A stretch of DNA of 64,000 nt from JAZDCJ01 sp036311985 (lineage in GTDB: Bacteria; Actinomycetota; Actinomycetes; Actinomycetales; Micrococcaceae): NCBI RefSeq assembly GCF_036311985.1, contig NZ_JAZDCJ010000016.1. One strand, given 5' to 3'. This document shows, one piece after another, positions 33,990 through 41,781 of this stretch (position 1 is the first letter of the stretch; every line of letters begins with the position of its first letter). The notes under the pieces were generated by a model, which saw only the letters and a program-made list of their open reading frames with translations, ran no database searches and was not told the origin of the DNA. A program made the translations under genes and the position numbers.

Positions 33990-34853
33990 TCAGCGCAGAA
34001 CCGCCGACGTCGCGCGCGCCCGTCCGGCCAGGTCCCGGTGGCCCAGGACGGACTCCCAGCAGCCGGCGTCCTCGAAGAGGGCCCGCGCGGAGAGGTCCTG
34101 CACCTCGGCGTGTTCCATGACCACGTAGCCGCCGGGCCGCAGGAGGCGGGCGGCCGATCGTTCGACGGCGGCCGGCAGCTCGAGCCCGGACGCGCCGCCG
34201 CCGTAGAGCGCCAGCTCGGGATCGTGGTCCCTGACCTCGGGGTCGACGGGGACCGCGCCGGCCGGGATGTAGGGGGGATTGCTGACGACGACGTCGACGG
34301 TCCCGTCCAGTTCCTCGAACGCCGTGCGCAGGTCCCCCTGCACGAGGTGGACGCCGTGCGGGGCGAGGTTCCGCTCGGCCCAGGCCAGGGCGAGCGGACT
34401 GAGCTCGACGGCGTGCACCTCCGCGCCGTCGACCTCGCTCGCGACCGCGGCGGCGAGGGCGCCCGAGCCGGTCCCGAGGTCCACGACGCGCACCACGCCG
34501 CCGGGGGCCCTCCGCTCGAGCGCGGCCTCGATCGCGAGCCGGGCGACCTCCTCGGTCTCCGGTCGGGGGACGAAGACGCCGGGGCCCACCGCGAGCTCGA
34601 GGTGGCGGAAGTACGCCGTTCCGGTCAGGTGCTGCAGGGGCACGCGCGAGCAGCGCTCGGCGACGAGCCCGGCGAAGCCCTCGGGCTCGGGCGCGCCGGC
34701 GAGGGCGAGCGCCTGGAGCCGGCCGCGGCCCACCCCGGCCGCGTGGGCGGCGAGGAGCTCGGCGTCGACGCGTGGGGTGGGGACGCCCGCGGCCCGCAGC
34801 CGCCTCACGGCGTCGGCGAGGGCGCCGGCCAGGTCCCGCTCCGTTGCTGCCAC
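33990..34853 (-). CDS. prmC: Peptide chain release factor N5-glutamine methyltransferase
   Basis: SAM-dependent enzyme that methylates the Gln of the GGQ motif in release factors. The 287-residue product has VVDLGTGSGALAAAV (SAM loop) and VVSNPPYIPAG (NPPY catalytic motif). It starts with GTG 4 bases downstream of its substrate gene, prfA, so the pair is surely co-translated. Confidence 0.97.
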   Translation of the reverse strand: MAATERDLAGALADAVRRLRAAGVPTPRVDAELLAAHAAGVGRGRLQALALAGAPEPEGFAGLVAERCSRVPLQHLTGTAYFRHLELAVGPGVFVPRPETEEVARLAIEAALERRAPGGVVRVVDLGTGSGALAAAVASEVDGAEVHAVELSPLALAWAERNLAPHGVHLVQGDLRTAFEELDGTVDVVVSNPPYIPAGAVPVDPEVRDHDPELALYGGGASGLELPAAVERSAARLLRPGGYVVMEHAEVQDLSARALFEDAGCWESVLGHRDLAGRARATSAVLR

Positions 34854-34857
34854 GGCC

Positions 34858-35940
34858 CTACTGCTGCTCGTCGCCGAGCGCCTCGAGGCGAGACTGCTCG
34901 TCCGCCTCGATGCAGGACTGGATGACCGCCTCGAGGTCCCCGTTCATCACGGCGTCGAGGTTGTAGGACTTGTAGCCCGTGCGGTGGTCGGCGATCCGGT
35001 TCTCCGGGTAGTTGTAGGTGCGGATGCGCTCGGAGCGGTCCATCGTGCGCACCTGCGACTTGCGGGCCTCGGAGTTCTCGGCGTCGATCTGCTCCTGCTG
35101 GTGGGCCAGGAGCCGGGAGCGGAGCACGCGCATGGCCGCTTCGCGGTTCTGCAGCTGGGACTTCTCGTTCTGCATGGCCACGACGATCCCCGTCGGCAGG
35201 TGCGTGATGCGCACGGCCGAGTCGGTCGTGTTCACGGACTGCCCGCCCGGCCCCGAGGAGCGGTAGACGTCGATCTTCAGGTCGTTGGCGTGGATCTCGA
35301 CCTCCTCGGGCTCGTCGACCTCGGGCAGGACCAGGACGCCGGCGGCGGAGGTGTGGATGCGCCCCTGCGACTCGGTGACGGGCACGCGCTGGACGCGGTG
35401 CACGCCGCCCTCGAACTTCAAGTGCGCGAACACGCCGTCCGCAGGGTCGTTCGAGGATCCCTTGATCGCGACCTGGGCGTCCTTGTAGCCGCCGAGGTCG
35501 GACTCGTTGAAGGAGATCATCTCCGTCTTCCAGCCCTTGGACTCCGCATAGCGCGTGTACATCCGCAGCAGGTCCGCGGCGAAGAGCGCGGCCTCGTCGC
35601 CGCCCTCGCCGCCCTTGACCTCGAGGATCACGTTGCGCGCGTCGTTGGGGTCCCGCGGGATCAGGAGGCGGCGCAGCTTCTCCTGGGCGGCGGGCAGCTG
35701 GGCCTCGATCTCCTCGGCCTCCGCCGCGAACTCGGGGTCCTCGTCGGCCATGAGCCGGGCCGCCTCGAGGTCGTCGCTGAGCTGGCGCCAGCGCTTGTGG
35801 GCGTCGACGATCCCGCCGAGCTCGGCGCTGCGCCGGCCGAGCTTGCGGGCCATCGCCTGGTCCTGGTAGACGGCCGGATCGCTCAGCCGGGCCTGCAGCT
35901 CGGCGTATTCGTCGAGAAGGCCCTGGACGGACTCGAACAT
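34858..35940 (-). CDS. prfA: Peptide chain release factor 1
   Basis: Reads UAA and UAG stop codons. The 360-residue product has VPVTESQGRIHTSA, whose PVT matches the RF1 stop-recognition tripeptide (not SPF of RF2), and SSGPGGQSVN with the GGQ that PrmC methylates. Start ATG at 35940 is preceded by GGAAG; a TTG three codons earlier is unlikely. It is downstream of rho and separated from it by a gap with strong hairpins. Confidence 0.97.
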   Translation of the reverse strand: MFESVQGLLDEYAELQARLSDPAVYQDQAMARKLGRRSAELGGIVDAHKRWRQLSDDLEAARLMADEDPEFAAEAEEIEAQLPAAQEKLRRLLIPRDPNDARNVILEVKGGEGGDEAALFAADLLRMYTRYAESKGWKTEMISFNESDLGGYKDAQVAIKGSSNDPADGVFAHLKFEGGVHRVQRVPVTESQGRIHTSAAGVLVLPEVDEPEEVEIHANDLKIDVYRSSGPGGQSVNTTDSAVRITHLPTGIVVAMQNEKSQLQNREAAMRVLRSRLLAHQQEQIDAENSEARKSQVRTMDRSERIRTYNYPENRIADHRTGYKSYNLDAVMNGDLEAVIQSCIEADEQSRLEALGDEQQ

Positions 35941-35983
35941 GGTGGTCAACTTCCTTCGCTACGGCTGCTTCAAGGGTAAGGGG

Positions 35984-36023
35984 AACGCCCGGCGGGGGCG
36001 TGGGGCGCCCGGAACCGGGCGTT
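35984..36023 (-). terminator. Hairpin upstream of prfA
   Basis: AACGCCCGG and CCGGGCGTT arms (nine pairs) 22 bases apart. It is the second of two hairpins in the rho-prfA gap and can compete with the first because the arms are repeats of the same sequence. Confidence 0.5.
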
Positions 36024-36030
36024 AACGGCT

Positions 36031-36079
36031 CAACGCCCGGCCCGTCCCGCCGGGGAGGCGGTGACGGGTCCGGGCGTTG
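36031..36079 (-). terminator. Hairpin downstream of rho
   Basis: CAACGCCCGG then CCCGTC pairs with GACGGG then CCGGGCGTTG, 16 pairs with one bulge, starting 7 bases after the rho stop. It is a likely terminator or attenuator for rho. Confidence 0.6.
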
Positions 36080-36085
36080 GGGCAG

Positions 36086-38122
36086 CTAGTTCTCCGACTT
36101 GGACGCGAGCGTCGTCTTGCCCACGAGCATGAGGAACTCCGCGTTGGACTGGGTCTCGCGGATCTTGCTGGTGAGCAGCTCGAGGGCCTGCTGCTGTTCG
36201 AGGCCGGAGAGCACGCGGCGCAGGCGCCACATGATCTTGACCTCGTCGGCCGAGAGCAGGTTCTCCTCGCGGCGCGTGCCGGAGCTGTTGACGTCCACGG
36301 CCGGGAAGATGCGCTTGTCCGCCAGCTGGCGGGACAGGCGCAGCTCCATGTTGCCCGTGCCCTTGAACTCCTCGAAGATGACCTCGTCCATCTTGGACCC
36401 GGTCTCGACGAGCGCGGTGGCCAGGATGGTCAGCGAGCCGCCGTTCTCGATGTTGCGGGCGGCGCCGAAGAAGCGCTTCGGCGGGTACAGGGCCGAGGAG
36501 TCGACGCCGCCGGAGAGGATGCGGCCCGACGCCGGCGCGCTGAGGTTGTAGGCGCGGCCCAGGCGGGTCATCGAGTCCAGCAGCACGACGACGTCCATGC
36601 CCATCTCCACGAGGCGCTTGGCGCGCTCGATCGCGAGCTCGGCGACCGTGGTGTGGTCGTCGGCCGGGCGGTCGAAGGTCGAGGCGATGACCTCGCCCTT
36701 GACCGTGCGCTGCATGTCGGTGACTTCCTCGGGACGCTCGTCCACGAGCACCATCATGAGGTGGACCTCGGGGTTGTTGATGGTGATCGCGTTGGCGATC
36801 GACTGGAGGATGAGCGTCTTGCCGGCCTTCGGGGGCGAGACGATCAGGCCGCGCTGGCCCTTGCCGATCGGGGCGACGAGGTCGATCACGCGCGGTCCGA
36901 CCTTCTTCGGGTCGGTCTCGAGGCGCAGGCGCTCGGACGGGTAGAGCGGGACGAGCTTGTTGAACTCGACGCGGTCCCGGCCGTTCTCCTCGGCGGGCTT
37001 GCCGTTGATGGAGGTCAGCTTGACGAGGGCGTTGAACTTCTGGCGCTGGTTCGCAGTGCTCTCGCCGTCGCGCGGGGCGCGGATGGCGCCGACGACGGCG
37101 TCGCCCTTGCGCAGGTTGTGCTTCTTGACCTGGTTCAGGGACACGTAGACGTCGTTCGGGCCGGGCAGGTAGCCGGAGGTGCGCACGAACGCGTAGTTCT
37201 CGAGGACGTCGAGGATGCCGGCGACGGGCAGCAGCACGTCATCCTCGGTCACCTCGGTGTCGTCGACGTCCGGCTGGTTGCGGCCGCGGCGGTTGCGCCG
37301 CTCGTTGCGGTCGTTGCGGTTGCGCTCGTTGCGGTCGTTCCGGTTGCGGCGGTTGCGGCCCGAGCGGTCCTGCTGCTCGTTGTCCCGCTGGTTCTCGCGC
37401 TGGCCCTGCTGCTCGCGCTGGCCCTGCTCGCGCTGCTCGTTGCCGCCCTGCTCCTGCTGCTCGCCCTCGCCGCGGCGGTTGCGGTTGCGGCGGTTGCGTC
37501 CGCCGCGCTCCTGCTGCTCGTTCTCGCCGCGCGCGGACTCGTTCCGGCCCTGCTCGGAGCCGGAATCAGCCGGGGCGTCCTGGCCGGAGCCGGCGCCCTG
37601 CGCGTCGGAGGCGGGCTCGGCGGCCGGACCCTGCTGGGCCTCGGCGCGGCGTCCGCGGGAACGGCGCCCGGAGGGCTGCTCGCCGGAGCCGGAGTCCGCC
37701 GCCGGGGCCTCCTGCTGCGCGGGGGCCGCGTCCTGCTCGGCGGACCCGGCGGCGACGGAGTCGCTCGAGGCGCGGCGGTTGCGCGAACGCGTGCGCGGGG
37801 CCCGGGCCTCGCCCTGCTCCTTGCCACCCTGCTCGCGGGACGGCTGCTCCTGGGCGGGCTCGCCCTGGGACGCGGGCGCCGCGGCGGAGGCCACGGGGGC
37901 CTGCTCCTGATTGGCCTTGGCGCCGCGGTCGGCGACGGCGCCTCCACGCTGGTGGTTGGAGATGGCGGCGACGAGGTCGCCCTTGCGCATCCGCGACCCG
38001 CCGGTGATGCCGAGCTGGGAGGCGAGCGCCTGCAGCTGGGCCAGCTTGAGCCCGGACAATCCGGCGCTCTTGGGTGCGGTGCTGGTTTCCACGCCTGGAT
38101 CCAGGCTGGTGGTTTCGGTCAC
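36086..38122 (-). CDS. rho: Transcription termination factor Rho with long disordered insert
   Basis: RNA-dependent ATPase helicase that ends untranslated transcripts. The 678-residue product is far longer than the 419 of E. coli. It has an N-terminal SAP-like helical segment (residues 20-60), then about 240 residues rich in Arg, Asn, Gln, Glu and Gly with no predicted fold, then the cold-shock primary RNA site, SPPKAGKTLILQ (Walker A), LLDSMTRLGRAYN and the R-loop/secondary site around GGVDSSALYPPKR. Long insertions at this place are known in actinobacterial Rho and bind RNA. GTG start with GGAAGGAA ahead of it. Confidence 0.97.
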   Translation of the reverse strand: MTETTSLDPGVETSTAPKSAGLSGLKLAQLQALASQLGITGGSRMRKGDLVAAISNHQRGGAVADRGAKANQEQAPVASAAAPASQGEPAQEQPSREQGGKEQGEARAPRTRSRNRRASSDSVAAGSAEQDAAPAQQEAPAADSGSGEQPSGRRSRGRRAEAQQGPAAEPASDAQGAGSGQDAPADSGSEQGRNESARGENEQQERGGRNRRNRNRRGEGEQQEQGGNEQREQGQREQQGQRENQRDNEQQDRSGRNRRNRNDRNERNRNDRNERRNRRGRNQPDVDDTEVTEDDVLLPVAGILDVLENYAFVRTSGYLPGPNDVYVSLNQVKKHNLRKGDAVVGAIRAPRDGESTANQRQKFNALVKLTSINGKPAEENGRDRVEFNKLVPLYPSERLRLETDPKKVGPRVIDLVAPIGKGQRGLIVSPPKAGKTLILQSIANAITINNPEVHLMMVLVDERPEEVTDMQRTVKGEVIASTFDRPADDHTTVAELAIERAKRLVEMGMDVVVLLDSMTRLGRAYNLSAPASGRILSGGVDSSALYPPKRFFGAARNIENGGSLTILATALVETGSKMDEVIFEEFKGTGNMELRLSRQLADKRIFPAVDVNSSGTRREENLLSADEVKIMWRLRRVLSGLEQQQALELLTSKIRETQSNAEFLMLVGKTTLASKSEN

Positions 38123-38404
38123 GAAGGTTCCTTCCCCCTCGTCGGGCGGACCGGATTCAGAGCGGCCCGCGGACTATTGACAGCCGGTCCCGCGTCAGAT
38201 GCGGGACGGCGACACGGTGATGCGGCCTCCTGCCCCATGGAACAGGGACGGCAGGATGGAAGGCCGCACGCGGCCACGATGATGCACGGCATACGGGGGA
38301 CCACCTGGGTGGAAGCTCGATATGCACGATGTGCGGTGGACGGTGCCGGCCGCCGGGCGGGTGGAATGCCACCTCCGGTGTGCGGGCTCCGGCCGATATG
38401 GCCG
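38123..38404 (-). promoter_or_regulatory. Leader of rho
   Basis: A 282-base gene-free stretch between thrB and rho with lower GC bias than its neighbours. It holds a hairpin (38221-38268, arms TGCGGCC..TCCTGCC and GGCAGGA..GGCCGCA read on the minus strand) and a 61-codon frame (38119-38304) whose stop overlaps the rho GTG as GTGA. Rho is autoregulated through its leader in several bacteria; this leader is a candidate for the same. No convincing -35/-10 pair was found. Confidence 0.45.
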
Positions 38405-39358
38405 CTAGTGCACCTCTACCTTAGCACCGTCGCGGTCCACGCCGGGCATCAGGACACGCCAGCGAACGGCTGATCCCGCCGTGGCCGCGGCGATGAGCCC
38501 GCCGATCCGCTCCGCGTCGCCCGGCCCGTCGGCGAAGGCCAGGACGGTCGGCCCGGCTCCGGAGACGACGGCGGCGGCGCCCTCGGCGCGCAACGCGGCG
38601 ATGAGGCGGGCGCTGTCCGGCATGGCCTCGGCGCGGAAGCCCTGGTGGAGGTAGTCCTCGGTCGCGTCCAGCAGGAGCGACGGCCGGCCCCCCAGCGCGG
38701 CGACCAGGAGGCCGACGCGCGCGGAGTTCGCCGCCGCGTGGGAGTGCGGGACCGAGGCGGGCAACAGCGAGCGCGCGCGGTGGGTGGACAGCTCGACGTC
38801 GGGCACGGCGACGACGGGGACGATGCCGGCGGCCAGGTCCAGGTCCACGGCCCGGGCCGGCCCGCCCCCGGGCTCGTAGCTCAGCACGAGCCCGCCGTGC
38901 AGGGCGGGCGCGACGTTGTCGGGGTGGCCCTCGATCCGCGTCGCCTCGGCGAAGACCCCCGCGAGGCCTCCGGCGCGGGCGCGCAGCGGTTCGGGCAGGA
39001 GCGCGTCGGCCGCGAGCAGGCCGGACACGACGGCGGCGGCGGAGGAACCGAGTCCCCGCCCGTGCGGAATCCGGTTCACGGCACGCAGGCGCAGCCCGGA
39101 CGGCTCGGCGCCGAGCGCCGCCCAGCGCCCGCGCAGGATCCTCGCGACGAGGTGCGTCTCGTCCCGGGGCAGAACGTCCTCGCCCTCGCCCGAGACCTCG
39201 ACGACCGTGCGCGGCTCGTCCGTCGTCTCGACCTCGAGCGTGTCGAAGAGGCCAACGGCGAGCCCGAGGGCGTCGAAGCCCGGCCCGAGGTTGGCGCTCG
39301 TGGCCGGGACGGTGACGGTGATCCGCTGCCCCGGGGCGACCGCGGTCTGCTCCCCCAC
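38405..39358 (-). CDS. thrB: Homoserine kinase
   Basis: GHMP kinase that phosphorylates homoserine in threonine synthesis. The 317-residue product has VPATSANLGPGFDALGLA near the N-terminus, PHGRGLGSSAAAVVSGLL (ATP loop) and GAGPTVLAFAD near the end. The start is GTG at 39358, 8 bases after the thrC stop; the long frame upstream is a shadow of thrC. Confidence 0.96.
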   Translation of the reverse strand: MGEQTAVAPGQRITVTVPATSANLGPGFDALGLAVGLFDTLEVETTDEPRTVVEVSGEGEDVLPRDETHLVARILRGRWAALGAEPSGLRLRAVNRIPHGRGLGSSAAAVVSGLLAADALLPEPLRARAGGLAGVFAEATRIEGHPDNVAPALHGGLVLSYEPGGGPARAVDLDLAAGIVPVVAVPDVELSTHRARSLLPASVPHSHAAANSARVGLLVAALGGRPSLLLDATEDYLHQGFRAEAMPDSARLIAALRAEGAAAVVSGAGPTVLAFADGPGDAERIGGLIAAATAGSAVRWRVLMPGVDRDGAKVEVH

Positions 39359-39366
39359 CGGGCCGC

Positions 39367-40467
39367 CTACGCCAGGCCGAGCGCGTCGGCGACGGCGACG
39401 ACGTCGAATCCGACCTTCGTCGGCGTCACGTCGGAACCGTCGGCGTTGCGCAGGGCCCACTGCGGATCCTTGAGTCCGTGGCCCGTGACGGTGATGACGA
39501 TCGTCTTGCCGCTCGGCGCCGTTCCGGCCGCGTGGTGCTTGAGCAGCCCGGCGACGCCGGCCGCCGAGGCGGGCTCGACGAAGACGCCCTCGCGGGAGGA
39601 GAGCCAGCGGTGGGCCTCGAGGATCTCCTCGTCGGTGACGGCCTCGATCAGCCCGCCGGACTCGTCGCGCGCGGCCTCGGCCTGCTGCCACGAGGCCGGG
39701 TTGCCGATCCGGATCGCGGTCGCGATGGTGTCCGGCTCGGTGATCGGGTGGCCCGCGACGATCGGCGCCGCGCCGGCCGCCTGGAAGCCCCACATGGCGG
39801 GACGCTTGGTCGACACGGGTCCCAGGGTGCCCGCCGTCGCTGACTCGTACGGCTCGGAGTACTCCTTGTATCCCTTCCAGTACGCCGTGATGTTCCCGGC
39901 GTTGCCGACGGGCAGGAGGTGGTAGTCGGGGGCGTCGCCGAGGAAGTCCACGACCTCGAACGCCCCCGTCTTCTGCCCCTCGATCCGCGCGGGGTTGACG
40001 GAGTTCACGAGGAACACCGGGTAGTTCTCGCTGAGCTTGCGGGCCACCTCGAGGCAGTTGTCGAAGTTCCCGTCGACCTGGAGCAGCTCGGCCCCGTGCG
40101 CGATCGCCTGGGACAGCTTGCCGAGGGCGATCTTGCCGTCCGGCACGAGGACGGCGCACTTGATGCCGGCCTGGGTCGCGTAGGCGGCGGCGGACGCCGA
40201 GGTGTTGCCGGTGGAGGCGCAGACGACGGCCTGCGCCCCGGCCTCCACGGCGGCCGTGATGGCCATGGTCATGCCGCGGTCCTTGAAGGAGCCGGTCGGG
40301 TTCATGCCCTCGACCTTGAGGTACACCTCGGAACCGGTCAGCGCCGACAGCGCCGGGGCGTGCACGAGCGGCGTGCCGCCCTCGCCGAGGGTGACCACCC
40401 GCGTCGATTCGGTGACGGGCAGGCGGGAAGCGTATTCGCGGATGACTCCGCGCCACTGATGGGCCAC
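39367..40467 (-). CDS. thrC: Threonine synthase
   Basis: PLP enzyme converting O-phosphohomoserine to threonine. The 366-residue product has the PLP lysine in NPTGSFKDRGM, the phosphate loop GNAGNIT and CASTGNTSASAAAYA. Short class (about 360 residues) as in other actinobacteria. GTG start directly after the hom stop with no gap, so the operon is hom-thrC-thrB. Confidence 0.97.
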   Translation of the reverse strand: MAHQWRGVIREYASRLPVTESTRVVTLGEGGTPLVHAPALSALTGSEVYLKVEGMNPTGSFKDRGMTMAITAAVEAGAQAVVCASTGNTSASAAAYATQAGIKCAVLVPDGKIALGKLSQAIAHGAELLQVDGNFDNCLEVARKLSENYPVFLVNSVNPARIEGQKTGAFEVVDFLGDAPDYHLLPVGNAGNITAYWKGYKEYSEPYESATAGTLGPVSTKRPAMWGFQAAGAAPIVAGHPITEPDTIATAIRIGNPASWQQAEAARDESGGLIEAVTDEEILEAHRWLSSREGVFVEPASAAGVAGLLKHHAAGTAPSGKTIVITVTGHGLKDPQWALRNADGSDVTPTKVGFDVVAVADALGLA

Positions 40468-41775
40468 TTAGTTTCCTTCGACTCGCAGGACGGACGTGAT
40501 CTTCTGGACGACGGGGAGCGCGGCGATGTCCTTCACGGTCGCCGCGAGGGCCGACTCGCGCCCGGTGTGCGTGACGAAGCGCAGCGTCGCGAAGCCCTTC
40601 TCGGCCGCGGTGTCCGGATGGGTCGACTGGCGCATGGTCTCGATGGACACGCCGTGCCGGGCGAAGATCGAGGCGATCGAGGCGAGGACGCCGGTCTCGT
40701 CCGAGACGTCCAGGCTGATCGCGTAGCTCGTCGTCGCCTGCTCGATCGGCAGCGCGGCCAGGGCGCCGGAGGTCGTCTCCGTGCGTCCCCTGCCGCCGAC
40801 GACGACCCGGCGGGCGGCGCTCACGACGTCGCCGAGCACGGCCGAGGCGGTCGGCGAACCGCCGGCGCCCTGGCCGTAGAACATGAGCTCGCCGGCGTTC
40901 TCCGCCTCGACGAAGACGGCGTTGAACGCGCCGTGGACGGCGGCCAGCGGGTGGCTGCGCGGCAGCAGCGTGGGATGCACGCGGACCCCGATGCCCTCGT
41001 GGCCCGCCTCGTCCACGAGGCGCTCGGCGATCGCGAGGAGCTTGATGACCATGCCCGCGTCGGAGGCGGCGGCGACGTCGTCGGCGGTGACCGAGGTGAT
41101 GCCCTCGCAGTGCACGGCGGAGAGGTCGAAGCGCGTGTGGAAGGACAGCGAGGCGAGGATGGCGGCCTTCGCCGCGGCGTCGTGCCCCTCGACGTCGGCC
41201 GTCGGGTCCGCCTCGGCGTAGCCGAGCCGCTGCGCCTCGGCCAGGACGTCGCCGAACTGGGCGCCCGTGGTGTCCATGGCATCGAGGATGAAGTTGGTGG
41301 TGCCGTTGACGATGCCCATCACCTTGGTGATGCGGTCGCCGGAGAGGCTGTCGCGGATAGGGCGCAGGATCGGGATGGCCCCGGCGACGGCGGCCTCGTA
41401 GGAGAGCTGGACGCCCGCCGCGTCGGCGAGCTCCGAGAGCTCGGGCAGCTGCGCGGCCAAGAGGGCCTTGTTGCCGCTGACGACGGTGGCCCCGGCGGCG
41501 ATCGCCCGGCGGATCAGCGTCCCGGCCGGTTCGAGCCCGCCCATGAGCTCGATCACGATGTCGGCGGAGTCGACGAGCGCCTCCGCGTCCGTGGTGAGCA
41601 GCTCCCGGGGCAGTTCGACGGCGCGCGGCGCGTCGACGTCCCGCACGGCGATCCCCGCCAGCTCAAGGCGCGCGCCCGTGCGACCGGCGAGCTCCCCGGC
41701 GTCGTCCAGCAGGATCCGGGCCACTTGGGACCCGACGTTGCCGGCGCCGAGCAGCGCCACCTTGAGTGTCTTCAC
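40468..41775 (-). CDS. hom: Homoserine dehydrogenase
   Basis: NAD(P)-dependent reduction of aspartate semialdehyde to homoserine, the branch point to threonine and methionine. The 435-residue product has GAGNVGSQVA (Rossmann), GIVNGTTNFIL and a C-terminal ACT domain (ISLDVSDETGVLASIA) that normally senses threonine. GTG start 6 bases after lysA; its ribosome site GGGAG overlaps the lysA end. A cluster of rare codons near the lysA 3' end could hold an extra promoter for this operon. Confidence 0.97.
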   Translation of the reverse strand: MKTLKVALLGAGNVGSQVARILLDDAGELAGRTGARLELAGIAVRDVDAPRAVELPRELLTTDAEALVDSADIVIELMGGLEPAGTLIRRAIAAGATVVSGNKALLAAQLPELSELADAAGVQLSYEAAVAGAIPILRPIRDSLSGDRITKVMGIVNGTTNFILDAMDTTGAQFGDVLAEAQRLGYAEADPTADVEGHDAAAKAAILASLSFHTRFDLSAVHCEGITSVTADDVAAASDAGMVIKLLAIAERLVDEAGHEGIGVRVHPTLLPRSHPLAAVHGAFNAVFVEAENAGELMFYGQGAGGSPTASAVLGDVVSAARRVVVGGRGRTETTSGALAALPIEQATTSYAISLDVSDETGVLASIASIFARHGVSIETMRQSTHPDTAAEKGFATLRFVTHTGRESALAATVKDIAALPVVQKITSVLRVEGN

Positions 41776-41781
41776 GAAGTA

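Noticed and set aside
37215..37910. Tandem repeat resembling a CRISPR or VNTR array
   Set aside because: The repeats are irregular codons for the disordered Rho insert (RNR and EQ types), with no spacers.
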